DNA of 64,000 bases from Aerococcus viridans (GCF_001543285.1 NZ_CP014164.1:1860001-1924000), one strand, 5' to 3'. Shown: positions 21,147 through 30,652, counted from the stretch's first letter. A program made the numbers and translations. Notes: generated from the letters alone by a model not told the origin.

Positions 21147-22034
21147 TTATGCCGGAATGCTTAAGCCCATTTTTAACGTCACCCGTTGAGTGTTATAAAA
21201 CCCAATATATTGTTTAATATCATTCTCTAATTCTTCAAAGCTCACATAAGTCTTCAGCCGATACATTTCTTCTTTAATAATTCCCCAAAAGTTCTCCATT
21301 GGACCGTTATCAATGCATTTCCCCACACGAGACATACTGTGGGTGAGTTGATGTTTCTTCACAAAATTATTAAAGTCGTATGACGTGTATTGATATCCCC
21401 GATCGCTATGAATAAGCGTTTGGGTTGATATAATCTTGTCTTCAATTTGGCGAACTGTATCACGAACTAAGGCATTATCATTACGTTTCGATAGTTTAAA
21501 GGCTACGATCTTATTTTCGCCATAATCCAATATGGCACTAAGATAAGCTTTGGCGTTCTCTCCATACTTAAATTCAGTCACATCGGTTAATAAGACTTCC
21601 ATCGATTGATAGTCCTTTCGGAATTCTCTATTGAGGACATTATCGGCGATATGTGCAGGATTGTGGGGCTTGTAACGATATCGTTTCCGACGGATAACAG
21701 CTTTCAAGTTCAGTAATTTCATCAAACGATAGACACACTTATGGTTTACTTTAGCGTTCATGAAGTAGTTCAGATAGATAGTTATTCGACGATAGCCATA
21801 AATACCTTTATGCTTTTCATAGACTTGAAGGATTAATTCAACAAGCTTTCGAAGCCGTTTTTCCGACGCAGTCGGCTTGCGTTTCAACCACTTATAATAA
21901 CCCGCTCTGCTCACACCCAAAGCATCACAGAGATGGATTACTTTGTATCCTTCTTTTTGTAGTTTCTTGATCGTTTGGTATTCCGCTTCATACCTCGTTT
22001 GCGTGACATCAACTCTCTTTCCACTTCTTCTAAC
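21147..22034 (-). CDS. IS3-family transposase OrfB (integrase domain)
   Basis: DDE integrase made as an OrfAB fusion. No good start exists in the OrfB frame. The frame is open back to a canonical A_AAA_AAG slippery heptamer (minus strand, 22034-22040) inside orfA, where a -1 shift continues into VRRSGKRVDVTQTRYEAEYQ. Motifs are the HTH_21 region (ALGVSRAGYYKWLK), first Asp in LLTDVTEFKYG, second Asp in LIHSDRGYQYTS and Glu in NGPMENFWGIIKEEMY. The C-terminus ...YIGFYNTQRVTLKMGLSIPA is complete. All catalytic residues are intact. Confidence 0.9.
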   Translation of the reverse strand, partial: VRRSGKRVDVTQTRYEAEYQTIKKLQKEGYKVIHLCDALGVSRAGYYKWLKRKPTASEKRLRKLVELILQVYEKHKGIYGYRRITIYLNYFMNAKVNHKCVYRLMKLLNLKAVIRRKRYRYKPHNPAHIADNVLNREFRKDYQSMEVLLTDVTEFKYGENAKAYLSAILDYGENKIVAFKLSKRNDNALVRDTVRQIEDKIISTQTLIHSDRGYQYTSYDFNNFVKKHQLTHSMSRVGKCIDNGPMENFWGIIKEEMYRLKTYVSFEELENDIKQYIGFYNTQRVTLKMGLSIPA

Positions 22035-22693
22035 TTTTTTAACGCTACGTTCTCCGTTTCTAGATACTCATTTCGTGCTCTTAAAGCTGCATTTTCAGCC
22101 CGGATTCTTTCTTCTTCCGTTTGAACAGAGTTTGGTTTGCCGCGACCTCGTCCATCTACTAGTCCGTCAGGACCATGCTTCTTATATTTTTGAACCCATG
22201 AATACACGTTATTGTAGGACACCTGATACTTCTCAGCAGTTTTTTTATAAGATAAACTATTAGCTAGGCAGTCTTGGACTATTTTGATTTTTTCTTCTTG
22301 TGTTGATTTTTTATCTGTCATCGTATACACCTCGGATTTTGGAGAATAGCTCCTCATTTCTTCCCCTTTAGTATACTTGTTTATCCAGCTCCTGACAGTA
22401 TCAACTTTTGGGATATTATATTTAACAGCTAGCTGACCTATAGGTAATCTATCTTCTAAATATTCTTTCACGACTAAGTCCTTAAATTCTTTGCTATATT
22501 TATTGTACTTAGATTTAACTTGAATCCCACTAATTCCATGCTCTTGGTATCTTAAGACTTTATCCCAAAAGGACGTCCAATTAATTAATAAACCATAGGC
22601 TTCTTTTAATTCTTTGAAACTGATTCCTTCATTCAGATACATCAAAATATATCTTTCGATTTCTTCAGTTGTATGTTTACTGTTTGAACGCAT
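21938..22693 (-). CDS. IS3-family OrfA with two helix-turn-helix modules
   Basis: 251 aa DNA-binding protein, long for OrfA because it has a duplicated helix-turn-helix: EGISFKELKEAYGL and LPIGQLAVKYNIPKVDTVRS in the first half, NSLSYKKTAEKYQVSYNNVY in the second. A leucine-rich coiled coil follows (RAENAALRARNEYLETENVA). The ATG at 22693 follows a GGGGG site that is complementary to the element's outer end (see findings). The slippery A_AAA_AAG sits in LKKLEE near the C-terminus and yields OrfAB. Confidence 0.9.
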   Translation of the reverse strand: MRSNSKHTTEEIERYILMYLNEGISFKELKEAYGLLINWTSFWDKVLRYQEHGISGIQVKSKYNKYSKEFKDLVVKEYLEDRLPIGQLAVKYNIPKVDTVRSWINKYTKGEEMRSYSPKSEVYTMTDKKSTQEEKIKIVQDCLANSLSYKKTAEKYQVSYNNVYSWVQKYKKHGPDGLVDGRGRGKPNSVQTEEERIRAENAALRARNEYLETENVALKKLEEVERELMSRKRGMKRNTKRSRNYKKKDTK

Positions 22694-22772
22694 AAAAATC
22701 CCCCTAAAGTAATTTTTCTTTTTTAAGTGTCTACTTTAGGGGGAGCATATCAGTCGCTAGGGTAACGCCTTT

Positions 22773-22850
22773 TTATTTTGCTTTCACGCCTATTGAAATA
22801 CCCATTTCGTGTGCTTCAGGATACGTATAAATGTAGTGTAATAAGGTTAC
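22773..22850 (-). pseudogene. C-terminal gene tail
   Basis: A 25-codon frame with no start, VTLLHYIYTYPEAHEMGISI then GVKAK, ends in TAA next to the shared terminator arm. It looks like the true C-terminus of a lost enzyme. I cannot name the family. Confidence 0.3.
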
Positions 22851-22985
22851 CTGCTCGTGAAAAAATTGTATATATGCTCTCTTTTTAGAGTGGGAAGATG
22901 GCTCTAGCCTACTTGCATTGTTCATGGTGGAGTAACGGTATTTTCTTCAAAAGCATCCACTTTTACCAATATTTCCTAGAGCATG

Positions 22986-23756
22986 CTACCGTAGGGCTGC
23001 TTGCATCTCATGAACGTAGTCATAAATGTAAGACTTGGCATCATTTCCGTGGGCTTCAACTAGACGCACAATGCCGCTACCTACAATGACGCCATCTGCT
23101 TTGGCTGAGATATCTTTCACTTGGCTTGGTGTATTAATCCCAAATCCAACGGCTACTGGTATATCTGAAACAGCACGTATTTCCGCCACCATGGCAGAAA
23201 TATCCGTTGTGATATTAGACCGCACGCCCGTTACCCCCATAGATGACACTAGATAGATAAAGCCTTGAGCCTTTTTGGCAACATCTTTAATCCGGTCTTT
23301 AGAGGTCGGTGCAATTAAAGTAATGACTTCAATCCCGTATTGATTCGCAACAACTTTCACCTCATTATCTTCCTCAAAAGGCAAGTCAGGAAGGATAATA
23401 CCAGAAACACCAATTTCCTGACATTTAGCGAAAAACTTGTCATAACCATACACAAAAACCGGGTTTAAATAGGTCATAAAAACTAATGGCACATGGATTT
23501 GATCCTGCAATGAAGCTACCATATCAAAGACGTTATTCAAGCGCACCCCTGCTGATAAGGCCCGGACACTCGCATTTTCGACAACTGGCCCTTCAGCGAT
23601 TGGATCTGAGAAAGGAATCCCGATTTCAATCAGGTCAGCCCCTGCTTCTTGGGCGGCTAGGATATTTTCAGCTGATTGGTCCAGGTTGGGATCGCCTGCC
23701 ATCAAATAGGAGATAAAGGCTTTTTTATTTTGGAATGCTTCAGCTATTTTACTCAT
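22986..23756 (-). CDS. trpA: tryptophan synthase alpha subunit
   Basis: Cleaves indole-3-glycerol phosphate to indole and glyceraldehyde 3-phosphate and channels indole to TrpB. The 256 aa TIM barrel carries the catalytic Glu in [20 protein letters not shown] and the Asp in [11 protein letters not shown]. Phosphate-binding signatures are [10 protein letters not shown] and [13 protein letters not shown]. The start [12 protein letters not shown] at 23756 overlaps the trpB stop by eight bases; seventeen upstream codons are excluded. Last gene of trpEGDCFBA. Confidence 0.95.
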   Translation of the reverse strand: MSKIAEAFQNKKAFISYLMAGDPNLDQSAENILAAQEAGADLIEIGIPFSDPIAEGPVVENASVRALSAGVRLNNVFDMVASLQDQIHVPLVFMTYLNPVFVYGYDKFFAKCQEIGVSGIILPDLPFEEDNEVKVVANQYGIEVITLIAPTSKDRIKDVAKKAQGFIYLVSSMGVTGVRSNITTDISAMVAEIRAVSDIPVAVGFGINTPSQVKDISAKADGVIVGSGIVRLVEAHGNDAKSYIYDYVHEMQAALR

Positions 23757-24933
23757 AAATCTCTTCTCCTTTATAACGGGCAATGGCTGCCACATCCTTG
23801 TCCCCACGTCCTGATAAACAAATCACGATGCTTTGGTCTGGTGACAGTGTTGGCGCCAATTTTTGGGCGTAAGCAACAGCATGGGCAGATTCAATCGCTG
23901 GAATAATCCCTTCTATTTTAGATAGGTATTCAAAAGCCGCCACCGCTTCATCATCTGTTACTGGCACATATTCTGCACGGCCAACTTCATTTAATCGAGC
24001 ATGTTCTGGCCCAATCCCTGGGTAGTCAAGACCCGCTGAAATGGAATAAACTGGGGCGATTTGACCATATTCATCTTGGCAGAATAAACTCTTCATGCCG
24101 TGGAAAATACCTGCCGTCCCCTTAGCCATAGTCGCTGCGTGTTGAGTGGTATGAATCCCTTTTCCAGCGGCCTCACATCCAATTAACCGAACTCCTTCAT
24201 CTTCAATAAAGTGGTAGAAAGTCCCAATCGCATTAGACCCGCCACCCACACAAGCAATGACCGCATCCGGCAATTGCCCGTGATTTTTCTGGAATTCATC
24301 TTTAATTTCACGAGAAATCACACTTTGGAAGTCCCTCACCATAGTTGGATATGGATGAGGCCCCATGACAGAACCTAGAACATAATGCGTATCTTCCACC
24401 CGGTTACTCCATTCACGCATGGTTTCATTCACCGCATCCTTCAAGGTTTTGGTCCCCTTAGCCACACTGTTCACCTTAGCCCCCAATAATTCCATCCGAA
24501 AGACATTTAAAGCTTGGCGGTCTGTATCTTCTTGCCCCATAAAAATTTCACATTCCATCTTCAACAAGGCCGCCGCTGTCGCTGTCGCCACCCCGTGCTG
24601 ACCAGCCCCAGTTTCTGCAATTAAGCGGGTTTTCCCCATTTTTTTCGCCAACAAGGCTTGCCCTAGGACGTTATTAATTTTGTGCGACCCGGTATGGTTC
24701 AAGTCTTCTCTTTTTAGATAGACCTTGGCCCCACCTAAATCAGCCGTCATATTCTCTGCATAATACAAACGCGACGGACGACCCGCATAATCATTTAATA
24801 AAGCAGTCAATTCTTTCTGAAAGTCTGGATCATTTTTATAAAAATTGTAGGCTTCCTCCACCCGTTGCACTTCCGCCATCAAGGTTTCTGGAATATACTG
24901 GCCACCAAAGTCGCCAAATCTACCATTAGTCAT
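23749..24933 (-). CDS. trpB: tryptophan synthase beta subunit
   Basis: PLP enzyme condensing indole with serine. The 394 aa protein is TrpB1-type, beginning [14 protein letters not shown]. The PLP lysine is in [22 protein letters not shown]. The catalytic Glu is in [20 protein letters not shown]. The phosphate-binding loop is [12 protein letters not shown]. It overlaps trpF upstream and trpA downstream by eight bases each, indicating tight translational coupling. Confidence 0.96.
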   Translation of the reverse strand: MTNGRFGDFGGQYIPETLMAEVQRVEEAYNFYKNDPDFQKELTALLNDYAGRPSRLYYAENMTADLGGAKVYLKREDLNHTGSHKINNVLGQALLAKKMGKTRLIAETGAGQHGVATATAAALLKMECEIFMGQEDTDRQALNVFRMELLGAKVNSVAKGTKTLKDAVNETMREWSNRVEDTHYVLGSVMGPHPYPTMVRDFQSVISREIKDEFQKNHGQLPDAVIACVGGGSNAIGTFYHFIEDEGVRLIGCEAAGKGIHTTQHAATMAKGTAGIFHGMKSLFCQDEYGQIAPVYSISAGLDYPGIGPEHARLNEVGRAEYVPVTDDEAVAAFEYLSKIEGIIPAIESAHAVAYAQKLAPTLSPDQSIVICLSGRGDKDVAAIARYKGEEIYE

Positions 24934-25540
24934 GTGTTACCTCCCGTATTTTCGCTACGAATTCCTGCATTTTCACTGGATCTTTGACCCCATCTGTTTC
25001 AAGTGACGACGACGCGTCTACCGCATAAGGCCGAACCACTTTTAAGGCCTCTTCAATATTATCAACCCCTAGACCTCCAGCCAGGAAGAAGGGCTTATCT
25101 TGGTATGCTGACACCATTTGCCAGTCAAATACTTTCCCTGAACCACCGCGACTAGGACTCAAGCTGTCGAATAATAAATAGTCCGCTTGACTTGGAGCCA
25201 CCACCAATTCATCTCCAACCGCAACCGATTTGATAATGTCTTGGTCAACTTGACCCTTCAACTGTTCAATATAGGCCTGGTCTTCTTCACCATGTAACTG
25301 GATTAAATCAATAGTCCCCGCCTGACAAATGGCTACGATTGCTTCAATTGGGGCATTCACAAAGACACCCACCGTTTGAATATCTGCCGCTAAATCACGT
25401 CTAAATTTTGCTGCTAAGTCAGGCGCCACATACCGCTTAGTCCCTTCCACAAAGATAAAACCCACGAAATCTGGTTTAGCCGCATTTGCTGCCTCAATAT
25501 CTTCCGGCCGTCTCAAGCCACAAATTTTCACTTTAACCAT
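24926..25540 (-). CDS. trpF: phosphoribosylanthranilate isomerase
   Basis: Amadori isomerase, third step of the pathway (204 aa). Landmarks are [12 protein letters not shown] with the catalytic Cys, [24 protein letters not shown], the catalytic Asp in [15 protein letters not shown], and [14 protein letters not shown] with AVDASSSLE at the phosphate site. A separate gene, not fused to trpC. It starts at the last base of the trpC stop. Confidence 0.95.
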   Translation of the reverse strand: MVKVKICGLRRPEDIEAANAAKPDFVGFIFVEGTKRYVAPDLAAKFRRDLAADIQTVGVFVNAPIEAIVAICQAGTIDLIQLHGEEDQAYIEQLKGQVDQDIIKSVAVGDELVVAPSQADYLLFDSLSPSRGGSGKVFDWQMVSAYQDKPFFLAGGLGVDNIEEALKVVRPYAVDASSSLETDGVKDPVKMQEFVAKIREVTHD

Positions 25541-26322
25541 TACAAAGCCCCTTTAAGTTCACTTAATTTCGCTTGTTTATCGTCAGCCAACATCATAGAT
25601 TCACCGATTAAAACCGCGTCCACTCGGTTGTCATGTAATAATTTGATATCCGCTGCTGTCTTAATCCCACTCTCAGCCACAAAAATCGTGTCATCTGGCG
25701 TCAGATTTCTCAAGCGAATCGAATTTTGGAAGTCCACTTCAAAGTTATGTAAATTCCGGTTGTTGACCCCGATAATCCGGCTGCCCGCTTCAATAGCCAT
25801 GGCAACTTCATCCGCGTCATGGGCTTCCACTAAAAACGACAAGCCCAATTCATCTGCTAAAGTAATGTATGCGGCCAACTGGTCTGGACTTAAGATTGCA
25901 CAAATCAATAGTATAGCGTCCGCCCCGATTGCCCGGGCTTGGTAGATTTGGTAAGGGTCGATTATAAAATCTTTTCGCAAAATGGGAATAGTCACTGCTT
26001 GGCTAATTTCCCGTAAGTATTGGTTACGCCCCTCGAAATAATCTTCTTCCGTTAAAACCGACAAGGCCGTCGCCCCAGCCGCTTGGTAATCTTTGGCAAT
26101 GTCCACATAAGGAAAATCTTTGGCGATTAAACCCTTTGATGGCGAGGCTTTCTTGACTTCGCATATAAAGGACATGTCCCTTTCTTTCAAAGCTTGTTCA
26201 AAAGCAAAAGGTGGCAAATGACGGTCTGGTAAAGTCGCTAACAAGTCTTCCAAAGGTGTTTTCAACTTGTCTTCGGCTACCCTTTTCCCCCGAGCGAGGA
26301 CGATCTCATCTAAGATACTCAT
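25540..26322 (-). CDS. trpC: indole-3-glycerol phosphate synthase
   Basis: Closes the indole ring from CdRP (260 aa TIM barrel). Family signatures are ICEVKKASPSKGLIAKDF with the catalytic Glu/Lys, ALSVLTEEDYFEG, PILRKDFIIDPYQIYQARAI, IIGVNNRNLHNFEVD and the terminal FVAESGIKTAADI with AVLIGESMM. It overlaps trpD by four bases (ATGA-type junction) and trpF by one. Confidence 0.95.
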   Translation of the reverse strand: MSILDEIVLARGKRVAEDKLKTPLEDLLATLPDRHLPPFAFEQALKERDMSFICEVKKASPSKGLIAKDFPYVDIAKDYQAAGATALSVLTEEDYFEGRNQYLREISQAVTIPILRKDFIIDPYQIYQARAIGADAILLICAILSPDQLAAYITLADELGLSFLVEAHDADEVAMAIEAGSRIIGVNNRNLHNFEVDFQNSIRLRNLTPDDTIFVAESGIKTAADIKLLHDNRVDAVLIGESMMLADDKQAKLSELKGAL

Positions 26323-27347
26323 GCAGTGACCTCCTGACCAATACGGTTTGTTGCGGCAATAAATTCGTCTAATTTGGCTTTAGCCTTACCTGAATCAAGC
26401 ATATCTTCAGCTAGACGGACACAGTCGCGTAAAGACAGTTCATCTTTACCCATGTACAGGCAGCAAGCCGCATTCATGACAACGATATTGCGGCGGGCAC
26501 CTTGTTCACCGTTTAAGATATCTAAAGCGATCTGAGCATTCTCTTCTGGACCACCGCCGATTAACTCGCTCAATTGACCGCGTTCAAGGCCGAATTGTTC
26601 TGGGGTAATAAAGTAGCTAGTCACCTTACCATCATTGACTTCACAAATAGTCGTGGTATCAGTAATTGTAATTTCGTCCAAGCCGTCATGACCGTGAACC
26701 ACCATCGCCCGCTTCACATTCAATTGGTTTAATACTTGAGCAAGTGGTTCCACTAATTTCTCGTCGTATACACCCAATAATTGTTTGCTTGCACCCGCTG
26801 GATTGGCTAAGGGACCTAAAATATTGAACATGGTACGGGCTCCTAATTGTTTACGGACAGGCGCCACATGTTTCATGGCTGAGTGGTAAGTTTGGGCGAT
26901 CATAAAGCAGAAGTCTGTTTCCTCTAAGATTTGTGCACTTTGGTCCGCCGTTAGGAAAATATTTGCGCCCAAGGCTTCCAATACATCCGCTGACCCACAT
27001 TTACTCGATACTGACCGGTTACCATGTTTGGCTACCGCAACACCAGCAGCCGCAACGACAAAGGCAGAGATGGTTGAAATGTTGAAGGAATTTAGCTCAT
27101 CCCCACCCGTCCCAACAATATCAAGGACGTCTTTTTTTGCGGATAATTTAAGGCCTTTATCACGCATGACTTCAGCTGAAGCAGTAATTTCGTCAATGGT
27201 TTCACCCTTCATCCGCAAAGCCGCAAGGTAAGCACCCATTTGACTGTCAGTCGCTTCCCCTTCCATCATCTGGTTCATGACTTGGCCTGCCGTTTCTTTA
27301 GATAAATCATTGCCTAAGAATAATTCATTAATCGCCTTGTTAATCAT
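26319..27347 (-). CDS. trpD: anthranilate phosphoribosyltransferase
   Basis: Transfers ribose phosphate from PRPP to anthranilate (342 aa). It has the PRPP loop DIVGTGGDELNSFNISTISA, then VAKHGNRSVSSKCGSADVLEALG, the anthranilate-site stretch HSAMKHVAPVRKQLGARTMF with NILGPLANPA, and DEITITDTTTICEV. It overlaps trpG by eight bases and trpC by four. Confidence 0.95.
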   Translation of the reverse strand: MINKAINELFLGNDLSKETAGQVMNQMMEGEATDSQMGAYLAALRMKGETIDEITASAEVMRDKGLKLSAKKDVLDIVGTGGDELNSFNISTISAFVVAAAGVAVAKHGNRSVSSKCGSADVLEALGANIFLTADQSAQILEETDFCFMIAQTYHSAMKHVAPVRKQLGARTMFNILGPLANPAGASKQLLGVYDEKLVEPLAQVLNQLNVKRAMVVHGHDGLDEITITDTTTICEVNDGKVTSYFITPEQFGLERGQLSELIGGGPEENAQIALDILNGEQGARRNIVVMNAACCLYMGKDELSLRDCVRLAEDMLDSGKAKAKLDEFIAATNRIGQEVTA

Positions 27348-27927
27348 GTGTATTTCCTCCTACTTTAAGAAAATTCTGAATCATCGTTTCGCCGGAAGGT
27401 GTTAGTATCGACTCGGGATGGAACTGGACACCAAACATTGGGTGTTTACGGTGACGGACAGCCATCACCTCACCCTTGTCCGATTCGGCAATCACTAGTA
27501 GCTCATCCGGCATACTTTGTCGGTCCGCAATCAGCGAATGGTAGCGGGCTACTGGCACAACTGGCGGTAACCCTCTAAAAATCTCACTCCCACTCGCCAC
27601 ATGAATGGTGGACTGTTTCCCGTGGACAGCTGGCTGGGCATGAATAATATCCGCCCCGTAAGCTAGACACATCGCTTGAAGACCTAGACAAACCCCTAAA
27701 ATTGGAAAATGGTCAGCCAATTCTTTGGTGACAGCCACTGTGACGCCTGCATCCTCCGGTCGTCCTGGCCCAGGAGAGATAACAATATGTGAGGGATTTA
27801 AATCAATAATTTCTTCGATGGTGACTTGGTCATTTCGCACAACTTGGATAGCTTCATCCGTATTCTTGCCGATCAATTGGTAGAGATTGTAAGTAAAGCT
27901 GTCGTAGTTATCAATCAGTAAAATCAT
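27340..27927 (-). CDS. trpG: anthranilate synthase component II (glutamine amidotransferase)
   Basis: Class I glutaminase of 195 aa delivering ammonia to TrpE. Catalytic Cys80 is in PILGVCLGLQAM, and His/Glu are in FGVQFHPESIL. The oxyanion motif is SPGPGRPED. It lies two bases after trpE. Some Firmicutes share one TrpG/PabA for folate and tryptophan. Its place inside the trp operon makes the tryptophan role certain and leaves a dual role possible. Confidence 0.95.
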   Translation of the reverse strand: MILLIDNYDSFTYNLYQLIGKNTDEAIQVVRNDQVTIEEIIDLNPSHIVISPGPGRPEDAGVTVAVTKELADHFPILGVCLGLQAMCLAYGADIIHAQPAVHGKQSTIHVASGSEIFRGLPPVVPVARYHSLIADRQSMPDELLVIAESDKGEVMAVRHRKHPMFGVQFHPESILTPSGETMIQNFLKVGGNTHD

Positions 27928-27929
27928 GG

Positions 27930-29393
27930 TTATGCCTCCTCGTGTCCTAATGCTGTCATCATGGCTTTGGCCTTGTTCTTCGTTTCTAAGTATTCTTTTT
28001 CAGGGGCTGAATCTGCCACAATTCCAGCACCAGATTGGACAAAGACTTGGTCATTCTTCAAGACAGCCATCCGGATGCCGATACACATGTCCATGTTGCC
28101 GGCAAAGTCGATATAGCCTAAAGCACCGCCATATGGCCCCCGTTTGGTATCTTCAATTTCATCAATCAATTGGCAGGCCCGAATCTTAGGGGCACCAGAT
28201 AAAGTACCCGCTGGTAGTGCCGACTTTAAGACATCTAAACAAGTCGCGTCTGGTCTGACTTTGGCCGTTACCTTGGATGAAATGTGGCTGACGTGTGAAA
28301 ACTGCTTGATGGCTCTATATTCACTGACTTCTAGCGTACCGAATTCAGCGACCTTTCCGATATCGTTACGGGCTAAGTCAACAAGCATGTCATGTTCAGC
28401 CAACTCTTTTTTATTTTGCAAGAGGCCTTCAACTAATGCCCTATCTTCCGCATCCGTTGCCCCGCGCGGTACAGTACCGGCTAATGGAAAGGATGAAGCG
28501 ACCCCGTTACGAACAGAGACCAGTGTCTCCGGTGATGCACACGCAATTTCTAAGTCATCGAAATGCATGTAGACCATGTAAGGAGACGGATTAATCGTTC
28601 GAAGCAGGCGATAAGTTTGGAGTAATGACCCGGCAAATGGGGCCTTAAACCGGTTGGATACCACCGCTTGGAAGATGTCACCCTCCACAATATGGTGTTG
28701 GATTTTCTCTACGATACGCTCGTAATCTTCTTGGCTAAACAAAGCCTCAAAGTCGCCCACGTCTTGGGTCAAGTCCTCCTCGATAACAGGGTCTGGACGC
28801 ATAATCATCTGCTCCATATCCTTCAGGTCTGTAGCCCCTTGGATGTAGTTTTCTTCTAATTTGTCGGTTTCAATATTGACGATTAAGACAATCTTTTGGC
28901 GGAAGTGGTCAAAGGCAATGACTTTATCCATCAACATGAAATGGTAGTCCCGGAAATTTTCTGGGTTATTTTTCGTTAACTGTAGAGATGGTTCCGTATA
29001 TTTGATGCAGTCATAAGACAAGTAACCAACCAAACCTCCTGTAAAAGGCGGTAAATAATCAATACTTGGACTCTTACAACGGTCAAGGATATCGTTCAAG
29101 GATGCTAGTGGATCATCTGCTTGGAAGCTTTCTTCATGCTTACCCTCTTGCACGGTTACTTGACCGTCTATTGAGTAGATCGACAAGTTCGGTTTATAGC
29201 CAAGAAAAGAATAACGACTCCAGTTATCCTTATTCACCACACTCTCTAGTAGGTAAAAGTGGTCAGATTGTTTGCTGATCGTTCTCAGCACTTCGATTGA
29301 GGTTGCTACATCGGAAAAAATCTCTAAAGCAATTGGGATAATCGTATGGTCTTTCCCTAACTGTCTCGCCTCTTCTAAACTTGGTCTAATCAT
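27930..29393 (-). CDS. trpE: anthranilate synthase component I
   Basis: Makes anthranilate from chorismate with TrpG ammonia (487 aa). The N-terminal FYLLESVVNKDNWSRYSFLG segment contains the LLES element of the tryptophan feedback site. The catalytic half shows VEGDIFQAVVSNRF, NPSPYMVYM, ASPETLVSV, PLAGTVPRGAT, HDMLVDLARNDIGKV, ALPAGTLSGAPKIRA and AGIVADSAPEKEYLE. AAAGGAG precedes the ATG. First gene of the operon, behind the T-box leader. Confidence 0.96.
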   Translation of the reverse strand: MIRPSLEEARQLGKDHTIIPIALEIFSDVATSIEVLRTISKQSDHFYLLESVVNKDNWSRYSFLGYKPNLSIYSIDGQVTVQEGKHEESFQADDPLASLNDILDRCKSPSIDYLPPFTGGLVGYLSYDCIKYTEPSLQLTKNNPENFRDYHFMLMDKVIAFDHFRQKIVLIVNIETDKLEENYIQGATDLKDMEQMIMRPDPVIEEDLTQDVGDFEALFSQEDYERIVEKIQHHIVEGDIFQAVVSNRFKAPFAGSLLQTYRLLRTINPSPYMVYMHFDDLEIACASPETLVSVRNGVASSFPLAGTVPRGATDAEDRALVEGLLQNKKELAEHDMLVDLARNDIGKVAEFGTLEVSEYRAIKQFSHVSHISSKVTAKVRPDATCLDVLKSALPAGTLSGAPKIRACQLIDEIEDTKRGPYGGALGYIDFAGNMDMCIGIRMAVLKNDQVFVQSGAGIVADSAPEKEYLETKNKAKAMMTALGHEEA

Positions 29394-29467
29394 TGTAGTA
29401 CGCTCCTTTTAATTTATTATTGAAATCATAAAATTACGGCTAGTCATGACGATTGGGGCGAAAACAA

Positions 29468-29775
29468 CAAAAAAAGCACCCATCCATGACTTATACAAGT
29501 CAAGGACGGGTGCTCTAAAAACATCCGCGGTACCACCTTGAATTTACAGACACTACGCCTGTACGCTCTGCAGGATACTAACATATCCCTCGCAACTGAC
29601 GTATGCGTCACGTCGCAGAATAATCAGAAGTTTATCTCCAAATACACTTCCTTTAACTGCGCCCTCCGTGGTCCATTTGATGCACTGCGTTGTGCGAGGC
29701 TCTCAGTAATCCCCACTCCCTGTAACTGCACGTTACACCGTTATCTCCACTTCATTGGTTTAAAGTTGTTATTCG
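29468..29775 (-). ncRNA. tryptophan T-box riboswitch
   Basis: On the minus strand the leader contains the T-box core AAGGTGGTACCGCGG (29525-29539) and a terminator AGCACCCGTCC / GGATGGGTGCT with TTTTTTT (29468-29514). A Stem I region about 150 bases upstream has a UGG in CAAAUGGACC, a good Trp specifier candidate. Uncharged tRNA-Trp would stabilise the antiterminator and allow trpEGDCFBA transcription. Confidence 0.92.
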
Positions 29776-29784
29776 ATTAACTAG

Positions 29785-29814
29785 AGTATAACGGGACAGG
29801 TAAAAAGAAGTCAA
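29785..29814 (-). promoter_or_regulatory. trp operon promoter
   Basis: TTGACT (29809-29814), 18-base spacer, TATACT (29785-29790) on the minus strand, just ahead of the T-box. Confidence 0.8.
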
Positions 29815-30208
29815 GTGTTTTATTAACGAAACATTAAAAAAAGCTAGTAAAATAATTATATCTTAATTATTCATATCAAAAGTTCATTGCAATTTCTTTA
29901 CCCATTTTAGGTATCTCAGAAACAAAATTCATAATTTAATCCTTGGAAAGGTTTCTAAAACTACTTATATTGAGCATCCTATTCAGTTCTTTTTCATTAT
30001 TTAAACTTTTGACCATAACTTTTCTCCTTATTATAACTTCACAAGACTTTTCTCGCTTCATACATCAATAAAAATAATAGTCATAAATTTAGCCAAATAA
30101 TACTACAGCGCGAATTTAGCTTTCAGCTATCAATTAACTTAAATGTGATATATACTATTTCTTCCAAATCAAGCAACAAATTATAAATTAATTGAAGCAA
30201 CAATAAAA
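29815..30208. other. gene-free stretch
   Basis: About 390 AT-rich bases between the trp promoter and the ywbE terminator. No ORF, RNA motif or repeat that I can support. Confidence 0.5.
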
Positions 30209-30246
30209 AAGCTAGTTATCCACTAAGGTTGTAGATACCTAGCTTC
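30209..30246 (-). terminator. ywbE terminator
   Basis: AAGCTAGGTATC / GATAACTAGCTT stem with TTTTTTATTG tail on the minus strand. Confidence 0.7.
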
Positions 30247-30272
30247 CTAATTATTTGAAAGTTTTATTTCAA

Positions 30273-30467
30273 TTATAATATTTCCTTTACTCGACCGACA
30301 GTACCATCTTCTAGCATGACTTAAATTCCATGTGGATGGTTTTGAGAGTTAGTCAGAATTTTACCCACAATACCCTCAGTTAATTTTCCAGATCGTTGGT
30401 CCTGTTTTTGAACAACTTTTACCTGGCTACCAATTTGAATATGACTTCTTTTATTACCTTCGTTCAT
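30273..30467 (-). pseudogene. ywbE: YwbE-family (DUF2196) protein with internal stop
   Basis: The frame encodes a 64 aa KOW-like protein of the YwbE family: MNEGNKRSHIQIGSQVKVVQ, KQDQRSGKLTEGIVGKILTN, SQNHPHGI, stop, VMLEDGTVGRVKEIL. Codon 49 is TAA (30321-30323) where the family has Lys (AAA), a single-base change. Everything else, including AAAGGAG and terminator, is intact, so the lesion looks recent. The truncated 48 aa product would lose the last beta-strands. A base-call error is the main alternative. Confidence 0.8.
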
Positions 30468-30652
30468 GATGGGCTCCTTTTACAGGTAGCGATTTTTTTA
30501 TAGTCGCAACCATTTGCTTAACCCATTTTATCAGAAAATCATCGAAAAAGGCTAATAGGAAAGCAATGCAAAGCCAGTCGCGGTAACTATACTGATATCA
30601 CCCGTCATAATCCCAACTATACAAACAACTGCGAATACTATTTTTGGGGATA

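Larger units (their letters stand above)
21067..22752 (-). mobile_element. complete IS3-family element, 1686 bp
   Basis: Ends are 25-base imperfect inverted repeats. The left starts TGAACTGCCCCCTG at 21067. The right, read inward, starts TGATATGCTCCCCCTAAAG from 22752. Both end in AAGTAGACA. They are flanked by a 3-base target duplication GTC (21064-21066 and 22753-22755). The element carries orfA and orfB with a frameshift heptamer, so it looks active. A related truncated copy lies at 35065. Confidence 0.92.
21043..22773 (+). terminator. terminator hairpin split by IS insertion
   Basis: The left arm AAAAGGCGTTACCCTAG (21043-21059) and right arm CTAGGGTAACGCCTTTT (22757-22773) are perfect 17-base complements. 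Removing the IS and one GTC copy leaves an eight-to-nine-base loop and a T tail. This was one rho-independent terminator serving the glyoxalase-like gene (and probably the convergent fragment at 22773). Confidence 0.85.

Noticed and set aside
29525..29780. Plus-strand ORF of 80 codons at the trp leader
   Set aside because: It is antisense to the T-box RNA structure.
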